In this document: in pieces, positions 17,666-24,870 of the stretch
Position numbering within the stretch: the stretch's first letter is position 1
Layout: every line of letters begins with the position of its first letter
Assembly (NCBI RefSeq): GCF_038630985.1
Contig: NZ_CP152049.1
Span: 252,001-316,000 of the forward strand
Reading direction: 5' to 3'
Length of the DNA stretch: 64,000 nucleotides
DNA from: Paenibacillus sp. FSL H8-0548
Lineage (GTDB): Bacteria; Bacillota; Bacilli; Paenibacillales; Paenibacillaceae
The notes under the pieces: generated by a model
Told to the model about the DNA's origin: nothing
Database searches by the model: none
The model's input: only the letters and a program-made list of their open reading frames with translations
Program-made: the position numbers and the translations under genes

Positions 17666-18619
17666 ATGAAGGCAGCAATTGTGAAGGAGAAGGGGGCAAT
17701 TCCCGTAATGGGTCATTTTGATTCTCCCGTTGCGACAGAGGGCCAAGTTTTAATTAACGTAAAGGCTGCAGCTTTAAGTCGAGTTAGTAAGTTTCGTTCA
17801 ATGGGTATGCACTACTCATCTGAGGTAAGCTTTCCAATTATAGCCGGTATTGACGGTGTTGGGACTTTAGTGGATGGGTCCCGTGTTTACTTTGCACTAC
17901 CAACTGCGCCGTATGGCAGTTTGGCTGAGCAAACCATTGTCGACGAAAAGCTAACAGTCCCTTTACCGGATGGTGTTGATGATTTCACTGCTGCCGCGAT
18001 CGCCAACCCAGCTATGTCGTCATGGGCTGCATTGGTATTTCGAGCTGGCTTCAAATCCGGCCAAACGGTGTTGATTAATGGCGCTACTGGTGGATCCGGC
18101 AGTTTGGCCGTACAGATTGCCAAGGGCCTGGGGGCCAAGAAGATCATTGTAACGGGGCGTAACGAATTGAAGTTACAAGCACTTGGAGCCGATGAGGCCG
18201 TTGCATTTGATATGACAGTCGACAACGGACAACAAAGGTTTGAAAAAGCTCTAATGCCAGTTATTGCTGAAGGTGTTGATGTGATATTGGATTACCTATG
18301 GGGCGATAGCGCATTCGCCATCATGTCAGCTCTTGCTAAGACAAATACGGATCGCGCAACCCGCTACGTTAGCATTGGAACTTCATCTGGACAAGAAAAC
18401 ATTCATTTACCTTCGACAATATTACGTTCATCAACTATTGAACTGGTAGGTAGCGGAGATAAGAGTGTCTCTAAAGCTGATATGCTATCCTCTGTTAAGG
18501 GCGTTTTTGAGATGGCCGCCGAGAGAAAGATAAAAATTGCCACAAAAGAGTATGCGCTAGAAGAGATAGAAGAAGCATGGCACGCGCCATTGACGCCCCG
18601 CCCTGTCGTTAAGGTATAA
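17666..18619 (+). CDS. Zinc-free quinone oxidoreductase-like dehydrogenase (MDR family)
   Basis: 317 residues from the ATG at 17666, where homology begins (MKAAIVKEKGAIPVMGHFDS); a GTG at 17645 is an alternative. The medium-chain dehydrogenase fold is shown by the N-terminal GroES-like part and the NADPH-binding loop LINGATGGSGSLAVQIAKGL near residue 140, followed by IIVTGRNELKLQALGADEAV. The zinc ligands of alcohol dehydrogenases are missing, as in quinone oxidoreductases. It forms an operon with the MarR regulator 7 bases behind and is under the double operator upstream. A role in removing an electrophilic or quinone-like stress compound is inferred. Confidence 0.85.
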   Translation: MKAAIVKEKGAIPVMGHFDSPVATEGQVLINVKAAALSRVSKFRSMGMHYSSEVSFPIIAGIDGVGTLVDGSRVYFALPTAPYGSLAEQTIVDEKLTVPLPDGVDDFTAAAIANPAMSSWAALVFRAGFKSGQTVLINGATGGSGSLAVQIAKGLGAKKIIVTGRNELKLQALGADEAVAFDMTVDNGQQRFEKALMPVIAEGVDVILDYLWGDSAFAIMSALAKTNTDRATRYVSIGTSSGQENIHLPSTILRSSTIELVGSGDKSVSKADMLSSVKGVFEMAAERKIKIATKEYALEEIEEAWHAPLTPRPVVKV

Positions 18620-18626
18620 TAAAAAC

Positions 18627-19061
18627 ATGGAAAAAGAAATTTTTAAAGCGCTGATTGAATTAGTCTCCATTATGAATAGGCCAGACCGCGATAAAAAAAT
18701 GATTACGAATGCTGGCGTTAATTTAGAGGCGGCAACCTTTCGCGTCTTAGTTGGGATCGCGCATCTCCAATCAACTAGTGTTGGTGATTTGGCTGCCATG
18801 ATGGGAAAAAACTATTCGAGTGTTAGTCGACAAATCGATAAGCTAGAGATCGCCGGGTTGGTAAATACTTATCCATCAAGTTCAGATTCTCGGATTCGTG
18901 TGTCTGAATTGACGAAATACGGGGAGGAAATTAATGCAATGATTAGTCTCGCCCGTGAGCGTGTTATGCGTGAAGCTTTGGCTGATTGGACTTTAGAGGA
19001 AAAAAACGGATTATTGAATAATTTAAGACGTTTATTCGAATCACTGCAAAGGTTCGACTAG
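18627..19061 (+). CDS. MarR-family regulator
   Basis: 144 residues. The winged helix lies at about residues 45 to 100 (STSVGDLAAMMGKNYSSVSR, QIDKLEIAGLVNTYPSSSDS), with dimer helices at both ends. The gene starts 7 bases after the dehydrogenase stop. MarR proteins bind short palindromes and let go when they meet a small phenolic or oxidising compound. The pair of TGCA palindromes at the head of the operon makes autorepression likely. Confidence 0.88.
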   Translation: MEKEIFKALIELVSIMNRPDRDKKMITNAGVNLEAATFRVLVGIAHLQSTSVGDLAAMMGKNYSSVSRQIDKLEIAGLVNTYPSSSDSRIRVSELTKYGEEINAMISLARERVMREALADWTLEEKNGLLNNLRRLFESLQRFD

Positions 19062-19115
19062 TACCCAATTACAAGGTGTCTGAATAAAGCATCCAAAGAC
19101 GATCTTTACCTAGTA

Positions 19116-19142
19116 GGAAAGCGCAGATTTTCTGCGCTTTCC
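19116..19142 (+). terminator. Hairpin after the MarR gene
   Basis: GGAAAGCGCAGA pairs perfectly with TCTGCGCTTTCC across three bases; the T-rich tail is interrupted by Cs. Confidence 0.65.
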
Positions 19143-19274
19143 TCTCCCTTTGTATAGGTTGACTCTGCCTGCTCGACACATGTGGAGTGCCAAATATGGA
19201 TGGTTCGTAATGAATAAATGAGATATGACAGTATTCGCTCGAAAATAGCAAGGATACGATGTTTTTGGGTGCTT

Positions 19275-19328
19275 TTAGTGCGAGTCTTAACTCAACTGGG
19301 AGAGCGCATCGATGGCAGCGAAGAACTA
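19275..19328 (+). pseudogene. Possible remnant of a tRNA 5' half (Ala-like)
   Basis: CTTAACTCAACTGGGAGAGC followed by GCATCGATGGCAGCGAAG has the D-arm pattern (A-CTCA-n-TGGGAGAGC) and an ATGGCA that could be an Ala GGC anticodon loop. The anticodon stem does not pair, and variable and T arms are missing. A hairpin with a T run follows 6 bases later. It may be debris from an integration at a tRNA gene, or chance similarity. Confidence 0.35.
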
Positions 19329-19334
19329 TATATG

Positions 19335-19370
19335 AAAAATCCGCAACCAATAAGGTTTACGGATTTTTTT
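19335..19370 (+). terminator. Terminator hairpin
   Basis: AAAAATCCG and CGGATTTTT pair, with an inner AACC/GGTT, and run into eight Ts. The T tract serves the plus strand; the converging methyltransferase gene ends 34 bases further. Confidence 0.75.
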
Positions 19371-19404
19371 TGTTATGACCTTGCGCTTAGAGTATCCTTA
19401 CGTA

Positions 19405-19983
19405 TTAGTCTGAAAGAGCAATTTCAATCCGTGGTGGGATCTGCAGCGCTTTTCGTGCTTCCCGTAACGGTTTTACGGCTTTCAATTCGGCGACCATTTC
19501 CTTTACTACGTTCCTATACTTCATGGTGTCATACATGACCTCGTCTATCGATTTATCGCCATATTTCTTGCGATCGACATAAAGGGTGATTTTTTCAGTT
19601 AGCCAGTCGCCCCGGTATCCATAATCCGCGCGCCAATAATAAGGTTGGGAGAAATATCCGAATGATTGCAAAAAATATTGCCTTACATGCGTTGGATCTT
19701 CGTAAGCATCGTCACTTGATCCGTACGGAAGTCGGAAAACTGCGGTTGCTCCGGGTTTAGCGATCCGGTGAAGCTCCTGCATCAGGGGAAGCGGATAGCT
19801 GATGTGCTCAAGCAGATGACTGGCAAGGAAATAATCAAAACTGTCTTCATCGAACGGCAACGGTGTAGTCGCACACTCATCCAGATTGGCAATGACGTCC
19901 ACCCCGGGCATGGCAACTAGATCCAGATTGACCCAGCCGGGTAAAATCGTTCTGCCGCAGCCTAAATGAAGTTTTTTATCCAA
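19405..19983 (-). CDS. Class I SAM-dependent methyltransferase
   Basis: 192 residues from a TTG preceded by GGGAG. Motif I is KLHLGCGRTILPGWVNLDL, the acidic loop ending motif II is the Asp of NLDL, and the post-motif FDYFLASHLLEHI gives the usual H-LEH sequence of small-molecule or sugar methyltransferases. The second half has DPTHVRQYFLQSFGYF, also seen in methyltransferases of cell-surface glycan clusters. No neighbours hint at the substrate. Confidence 0.82.
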   Translation of the reverse strand: MDKKLHLGCGRTILPGWVNLDLVAMPGVDVIANLDECATTPLPFDEDSFDYFLASHLLEHISYPLPLMQELHRIAKPGATAVFRLPYGSSDDAYEDPTHVRQYFLQSFGYFSQPYYWRADYGYRGDWLTEKITLYVDRKKYGDKSIDEVMYDTMKYRNVVKEMVAELKAVKPLREARKALQIPPRIEIALSD

Positions 19984-20360
19984 TTCTCAAATCTCCCTTC
20001 GTAACCATCATGTCCACAATGATACCCTGTCGACCTTCATGAATATTTTCCAAGCATCATATGCGTCAGAGAAAGCAAGGGTGAGTGATGCTGATAAATA
20101 GATTACAGAAGAGCTTGATACAGAGTTTCATTAATTAATAATGAAGGGCTCTTCGCACTACTGGATGGGTAACGTTGCATAAATTAGGTTCATAGTCACA
20201 CTGTTTTCAGGAGATTCTTAAAGAAATGGTAGAAAGGGAAAAGAGGAAGGCGTTAAATTTGATCATACGATTGTGGATTGTTTGAAATTCAGACATATGG
20301 AAATATAGGGGGGTGCAAAGTGTGCGGTGAGGAGGTTAAAAATGGAAGCTAAAGCTGAAG
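19984..20360. other. Intergenic stretch without recognisable gene
   Basis: No coding frame of note. A perfect ribosome binding site GAGGAGG at 20329 precedes a 14-codon frame (MEAKAEVKPLKLPL) that runs into the end of the converging nucleotidase gene; GAGGTT and AACCTC around it could pair as a hairpin. Confidence 0.4.
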
Positions 20361-20990
20361 TTAAACCTCTAAAGCTTCCTTTGTAATCTTTTGGATGTCA
20401 ACGGGGCAATTGGAGCTTTCCTTAACGATGTCAGGTAAAATATGCTTTAAGAAATAATCTACGCAATGCAGCTTGATTTTTTTGATTTTGATGAGCGCTT
20501 CGCGGTACATAACCACAAATTCTTTCTCCGTATTGCCTCTTTGCAATTCAGTAAGCGCCTCATAAACTTGATCAAGCTTATCGGCCACTTCAAGAATAAG
20601 ACCCTCGACGGAATCGTCCTTGCCTTCGCGCAGCTGTCTGCGGAAAATAGGCTTAAACTCCTCTGGGATATTGTCCTCTATAAAAAGAGCAATCATTCCC
20701 TCCTCTACCTGCTGCAGCATGCCGCGCAGTTCTAGGGAGTAATGCTTAACGGGTGTTTTAATGTCTCCAATAAATATTTCACCATAATCATGGCTGCTAG
20801 TAATCTCGTAAAGCTTCTTCCAATCGATCGTGACGCCATTGCTTTCCTCAATATCTGCCAACGTTTTTGCGTATTGTACAACCTTCCATGAATGAGCGGA
20901 TACGCTGTGCTCTTCAAATTTGAATTTGCCAGGACAACGAATAATACGTTCGAGATCGTTAAGTGATTGAAAGTACGTATGAATTCCCAT
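20361..20990 (-). CDS. HD-domain 5'-deoxynucleotidase (YfbR-like)
   Basis: 209 residues from the ATG at 20990, ten bases behind AAAGGA; a TTG at 20999 is too close to that site. The HD metal site is visible as the His of EEHSVSAHSWKV, the pair in EITSSHDYGEIFIGDIKTPV and the Asp of LEVADKLDQVYEAL. YfbR-like enzymes remove phosphate from deoxynucleoside 5'-monophosphates and help keep nucleotide pools balanced. It stands alone, divergent from selO. Confidence 0.85.
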   Translation of the reverse strand: MGIHTYFQSLNDLERIIRCPGKFKFEEHSVSAHSWKVVQYAKTLADIEESNGVTIDWKKLYEITSSHDYGEIFIGDIKTPVKHYSLELRGMLQQVEEGMIALFIEDNIPEEFKPIFRRQLREGKDDSVEGLILEVADKLDQVYEALTELQRGNTEKEFVVMYREALIKIKKIKLHCVDYFLKHILPDIVKESSNCPVDIQKITKEALEV

Positions 20991-21187
20991 AGCATACAAT
21001 TCCTTTCTCTAATTTAATGTAAAATGTGAAGCGTTACAATTAGTATAAAGCTTATTTGTTAATGGATGATTAAATAAAATAGGTAATATATGGTGACAAA
21101 CAGCTAATTCACAGAAACTTACTGTCGGTGTGTGGAAAGGGTATAATTAAAAGGAAGAGGCAAACAATAAAGCCAAAAGGAGATACA

Positions 21188-22669
21188 ATGACAGATAACA
21201 TTAGCAATTCGATGATAGAAACAGGCTGGAACTTTGACAACAGTTATGCACGACTTCCGGACTCTCTTTTTGCAAAACAGAACCCAACCCCAGTGCGCTC
21301 ACCGAAGCTGATTATATTCAATGATTCGCTGGCGAAAGCTTTGGGATTGAGCTCTCAAGCGCTGCAAAGCAATGATGGCGCGGAGGTGATGGCAGGCAAC
21401 CGAATTCCTGAAGGTGCGCTGCCGCTAGCACAAGCTTATGCAGGACATCAATTTGGGCATTTAAATAAGTTGGGGGATGGACGCGCCGTTCTGCTTGGCG
21501 AACAGATTACACCTACTGGGGAGCGAGTTGACATTCAGCTCAAAGGTGCAGGCAGAACCCCATACTCCCGCAGTGGCGATGGGCGAGCAGCACTTGGACC
21601 GATGATGCGCGAATACATTATCAGCGAGGCGATGCATGCGCTTGGCATTGCTACGACCCGCAGCTTAGCAGTCGTGGAGACTGGTGAGTCATTAATTCGT
21701 GAAACAAAGCTGCCTGGCGCAATTTTGACCCGAGTAGCTGCTAGCCATCTGCGCGTTGGTACGTATCAATATGCTTCAAACGTGGACAAGGGGCAGGGTC
21801 TGCGGGCTCTTGCTGATTATACCTTGCAAAGACATTTTCCAGAGGTTGACACAGATGAGAACCGCTATATTACGCTGCTTAAGGAAGTCATTAAACGTCA
21901 GGCTGATCTCATTGCCAAATGGCAGCTCGTGGGCTTTATTCACGGGGTAATGAATACCGACAATATGGCCATTAGCGGGGAGACCATTGATTATGGTCCT
22001 TGCGCCTTCATGGATGCTTATGACCCAGCAACAGTATTCAGCTCGATTGATACTCATGGTCGTTATGCCTATGGCAATCAGCCGCATATTGCTGTGTGGA
22101 ATCTCGCGAGATTTGCTGAATCTCTGCTTTCGCTGCTGCATACCGACGAGGCCGAGGCTATTCAAATGGCTGAAGACGCGCTTTCGGAATTTTCTGAGCT
22201 GTATCACCGTAATTTCCTAGCTGGAATGAGGGCAAAGCTGGGACTCTTTAATGAAGAACAGCAGGATGAATCGCTTATCGAAGGTCTTCTGAGCATAATG
22301 CAGAAACATGGTGCGGACTATACGAATACATTTCGGGCGTTAACCTTTGATAAAACGGAGGAAATGGTCCTGTTTGAGACTGAGGAATTTACTCAGTGGC
22401 AGGATCTGTGGCAGGCGAGATTAGGAAGGCAGAAGGAGTCCCACGCCTCCGTGCAACAGCTGATGCGAAGCAGCAATCCAGCAATAATCCCGCGCAACCA
22501 TCGGGTAGAGGAAGCGATTCAAGCAGCAGTGAAAGAAGGAGACTACAGCGTGATGGAGCGATTGCTTGATGTACTTTCAAGCCCCTACGCGCACTCTCCC
22601 GAACAGGCTGCGTATGCTGCACTGCCTGCGGAATCCGCGTATCCATACCAAACCTTTTGCGGAACCTGA
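21188..22669 (+). CDS. selO: SelO-type protein adenylyltransferase (YdiU)
   Basis: 493 residues from the ATG at 21188, with AAGGAGATACA just ahead; upstream in-frame codons lack support. The pseudokinase fold is clear: [20 protein letters not shown], the [12 protein letters not shown] loop, [17 protein letters not shown] and the metal site [20 protein letters not shown]. The C-terminus is the classic YQTFCGT, with Cys at the place of selenocysteine in eukaryotic SelO. SelO binds ATP upside down and transfers AMP to proteins during oxidative stress. A terminator follows. Confidence 0.93.
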   Translation: MTDNISNSMIETGWNFDNSYARLPDSLFAKQNPTPVRSPKLIIFNDSLAKALGLSSQALQSNDGAEVMAGNRIPEGALPLAQAYAGHQFGHLNKLGDGRAVLLGEQITPTGERVDIQLKGAGRTPYSRSGDGRAALGPMMREYIISEAMHALGIATTRSLAVVETGESLIRETKLPGAILTRVAASHLRVGTYQYASNVDKGQGLRALADYTLQRHFPEVDTDENRYITLLKEVIKRQADLIAKWQLVGFIHGVMNTDNMAISGETIDYGPCAFMDAYDPATVFSSIDTHGRYAYGNQPHIAVWNLARFAESLLSLLHTDEAEAIQMAEDALSEFSELYHRNFLAGMRAKLGLFNEEQQDESLIEGLLSIMQKHGADYTNTFRALTFDKTEEMVLFETEEFTQWQDLWQARLGRQKESHASVQQLMRSSNPAIIPRNHRVEEAIQAAVKEGDYSVMERLLDVLSSPYAHSPEQAAYAALPAESAYPYQTFCGT

Positions 22670-22706
22670 TGTGGCTAAGCCATTATGAATAAAAAAACGT
22701 CTACAG

Positions 22707-22732
22707 AAAAGGGCATTTAATGGCCCTTTTTC
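22707..22732 (+). terminator. Terminator after selO
   Basis: AAAAGGGC and GCCCTTTT pair across an 8-base loop and end in Ts; it can serve both converging genes. Confidence 0.8.
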
Positions 22733-22782
22733 TATTTTTACAAGTGATCCTGCTGCTGATTGTCTAGCTTCATAATTATTAG

Positions 22783-23334
22783 TTAAATCAGATTTTGCGT
22801 ATGTTCAGCTTCAGTGTAAACGGTTATCAGTACAGTTGCTGGCTCCTCTCCAATGTTTTTTACCATATGGGGTGTGCAAGCGTTCCAGCTAAAGGAATCA
22901 CCCTCTTCAAATTCTGCGGCATCCTCCCCCTGCTCGGCATAGATTTTCCCTTTGATGACAACATGTACTTCTTCTCCCTCATGCGCATGTGGGGCTTTAC
23001 CTGTAGAAGCGCCAGGCGGCAGCTCGACGATCATCATCCGTACTTTTTTTGTTGAGCTCAGATGCTCTACCTTTAAATTTTCACTGCCGCTTTTTGTGAT
23101 CATGCGGTTTTCTTTACGCACGATATTCATGCGGTCCTCATTTTTTAGAAGCAAATAAGCTAATGGCACCTTCAACGTATTGGCTATACTTTCTAAGGTT
23201 GATATGGAGGGTGATGTTTTATTTGTTTCAACCTGGCTCATAAAGCCTTGAGATAAGCCTGTTTCTTCACAGATTTGAGCGATGGTCATATTTTTCCGTT
23301 TCCGAATTGCTCGTATGGTAGACCCGATGTCCAT
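22783..23334 (-). CDS. XRE-family regulator with cupin domain
   Basis: 183 residues, with GAGGAG 9 bases ahead of the ATG. Residues 5 to 62 are a lambda-repressor-type helix-turn-helix (IRAIRKRKNMTIAQICEETG, LSQGFMSQVETNKTSPSIST). Residues 105 to 178 form a cupin barrel (PPGASTGKAPHAHEGEEVHV, then EFEEGDSFSWNACTPHMVKN) with the His/Glu metal-ligand pattern. Such proteins sense a small ligand and often control polyamine, amino acid or phosphonate genes. The gene is divergent from doxX-like, with a long hairpin element between them. Confidence 0.87.
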   Translation of the reverse strand: MDIGSTIRAIRKRKNMTIAQICEETGLSQGFMSQVETNKTSPSISTLESIANTLKVPLAYLLLKNEDRMNIVRKENRMITKSGSENLKVEHLSSTKKVRMMIVELPPGASTGKAPHAHEGEEVHVVIKGKIYAEQGEDAAEFEEGDSFSWNACTPHMVKNIGEEPATVLITVYTEAEHTQNLI

Positions 23335-23543
23335 TCGTGTTCACTCCTCAAAATATTTGTAATACAGATTATAAATTAATAATAACAATTATTTTATTGA
23401 CAAGCTACTTTGATGTGCGTTAAATTTACTATACAAATTTTATATTTCTATTGGTTATATTAATAGGCGGAGAGAGGCCGAATTATAAATATTTCCATGA
23501 CTGAAATGTAAAAAATAAAATGAAAAAAGGGCTCCAAACCGAA

Positions 23544-23730
23544 ATCAGTGCTTGACCTGGGGAAGCTGAACTACCGCTGCGAGCAAGAGGGGGCTTCCGA
23601 TCGCTGTTGTTCCCAGATATTCTGTATTCACCCACCTAAGGGGTGATATCTGGGAACAAAGGCAAACGCTCCGCTTCTTCAGCCCCCTCTTACTCTCCTC
23701 TCAATCTACTTTAGGCTGTCAAGCACTGAT
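23544..23730. repeat. 187-base nested inverted-repeat (hairpin) element
   Basis: The ends ATCAGTGCTTGAC and GTCAAGCACTGAT are perfect 13-base inverted repeats. Further in, AAGAGGGGGCT faces AGCCCCCTCTT, and near the centre TGTTCCCAGATAT faces ATATCTGGGAACA, with TCACCC/GGGGTGA closing the loop. The element could fold almost end to end with several bulges. It contains no reading frame. It lies between the XRE-cupin gene and doxX-like, ending 7 bases before the first possible codon of the latter. Confidence 0.8.
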
Positions 23731-23767
23731 TATTAGGTTGACCCGAAAAAAGGTGGAGAAAGAAAAG

Positions 23768-24172
23768 ATGACGAAAATAGCAGCAGTATCGACATTAATG
23801 CGCGTAGTCTTGGGAATATTATTTTTAGCTCATGGAATTAGTAAATTGCAAATGGGACTAGGGAATGTTGAAGCTTGGTTTAGCTCGATGGGAGTTGCAG
23901 GATTTTTAGCTTATGTCGTAGCACTGCTTGAGCTGCTCGGTGGTTTCCTGCTTATTATTGGTCTATTTACACGTATTGTTTCAGCTATCTTCACGATTAT
24001 GCTCGCTGGCGCGATTGTTACCATGAAGCTTTCTGTGGGATTGCTTGGAAGTGCAGAAATGGCGGGGTACGAGCTGGATTTAGCTTTCATGTTGGTGTCT
24101 ATTTATTTAATTGTTTCAGAAACAACCCCATTATCGGTCGATCAAATACTTTTCAAAAAACGCAGCGCATAA
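23768..24172 (+). CDS. DoxX-family membrane protein
   Basis: 134 residues from the ATG at 23768 (GGTGGAGAAAG upstream); a TTG at 23738 would start right behind the hairpin element. Four membrane helices with DoxX hallmarks: RVVLGILFLAHGISKLQMGL, FLAYVVALLELLGGFLLIIG and RIVSAIFTIMLAGAIVTMKL. DoxX-like proteins take part in redox balance, often with a thiol or quinone partner. It appears monocistronic. The hairpin ahead of it would be in its leader if transcription starts upstream. Confidence 0.85.
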   Translation: MTKIAAVSTLMRVVLGILFLAHGISKLQMGLGNVEAWFSSMGVAGFLAYVVALLELLGGFLLIIGLFTRIVSAIFTIMLAGAIVTMKLSVGLLGSAEMAGYELDLAFMLVSIYLIVSETTPLSVDQILFKKRSA

Positions 24173-24328
24173 GTGGATTCATTGGATTCTACTGTGAATA
24201 GCCCCATTGTGTTATTGCCTGGTGATTTTACATTATGGCTCGCTAGCAGTCACTATATAGACAATATCTAATAGAGAATATAAAATAAGATCTAGAAAAT
24301 ATTGTTTGTTTACAAGGGGGTCGACTTA

Positions 24329-24721
24329 GTGGGAGATACCTATACAAATCATGGACAAGTTGGTGCTATGGGAAAAAAGGCTCGTGCCTCTAAAATTATT
24401 TTTAATCAAGGAAATACCGAGGCATTGAATAATATGAATGAGCAGCAGTTATTGCTGCTGAAAGATTTTATGAACAAGATTATTTCGGCAAATGCGACGG
24501 AGATAAAGACGGCTGAAGCCCTTACAGGTGCAGCGCATTTAGAAGAATTTATTGAAGCGTCCGAGTCAAAGGAAACCGAGAAGCAGGAAAACGCTTTGAG
24601 CAAATGGCATTCCTGGCTAGCCAGCCTGAAAGAGCCCTCTTTGAAGTTTTTAGCGATTACTGCTGATGTGGTTACGCTGAGTCTACCGTTATTAAAACTG
24701 CTAGGCCTATCTACGTTATAA
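24329..24721 (+). CDS. Small unrecognised protein with Gly-rich GQVGAMGK motif
   Basis: 130 residues from a GTG at 24329, with AGGGGG 8 bases before it; a TTG at 24302 has no such site. The N-terminus is GDTYTNHGQVGAMGKKARAS followed by KIIFNQ, a short Gly/Asn/Ala motif. A charged helical stretch follows (residues 35 to 100) with KWHSWLASLKEP, and the last 25 residues (LAITADVVTLSLPLLKLLGL) are hydrophobic and could enter the membrane. The next gene encodes a large protein whose C-terminal quarter has the same motif and the same helix pattern. I do not recognise the family. A signalling or defence-type pair is one possible reading, based only on the shared motif. Confidence 0.7.
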   Translation: MGDTYTNHGQVGAMGKKARASKIIFNQGNTEALNNMNEQQLLLLKDFMNKIISANATEIKTAEALTGAAHLEEFIEASESKETEKQENALSKWHSWLASLKEPSLKFLAITADVVTLSLPLLKLLGLSTL

Positions 24722-24723
24722 GC

Positions 24724-24753
24724 TTGAAAGTAATATCCAATACTAGATATAAT
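24724..24753 (+). promoter_or_regulatory. Sigma-A promoter of the large unrecognised gene
   Basis: TTGAAA and TATAAT, 18 bases apart, sit just behind the stop of the small gene. Between the promoter and the large gene, AAAGGAGG at 24798 is followed 7 bases later by a TTG and eight codons ending in TAG, which could be a leader peptide. Confidence 0.7.
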
Positions 24754-24870
24754 AGAAGTGACTATTCGTCGTTGACCGCTTACACCGTTGATAGGTGAAA
24801 GGAGGATAAGGTTTGTCCTGTCCTGATCAAGATGAATAGTTTTTTCTATTTGTAGAGGGGTAGATAAAAA

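Noticed and set aside
19218..19538. A 106-codon plus-strand frame across the tRNA-like remnant and a terminator
   Set aside because: It runs through a strong hairpin and into the end of the methyltransferase gene, and its sequence shows no conserved feature.
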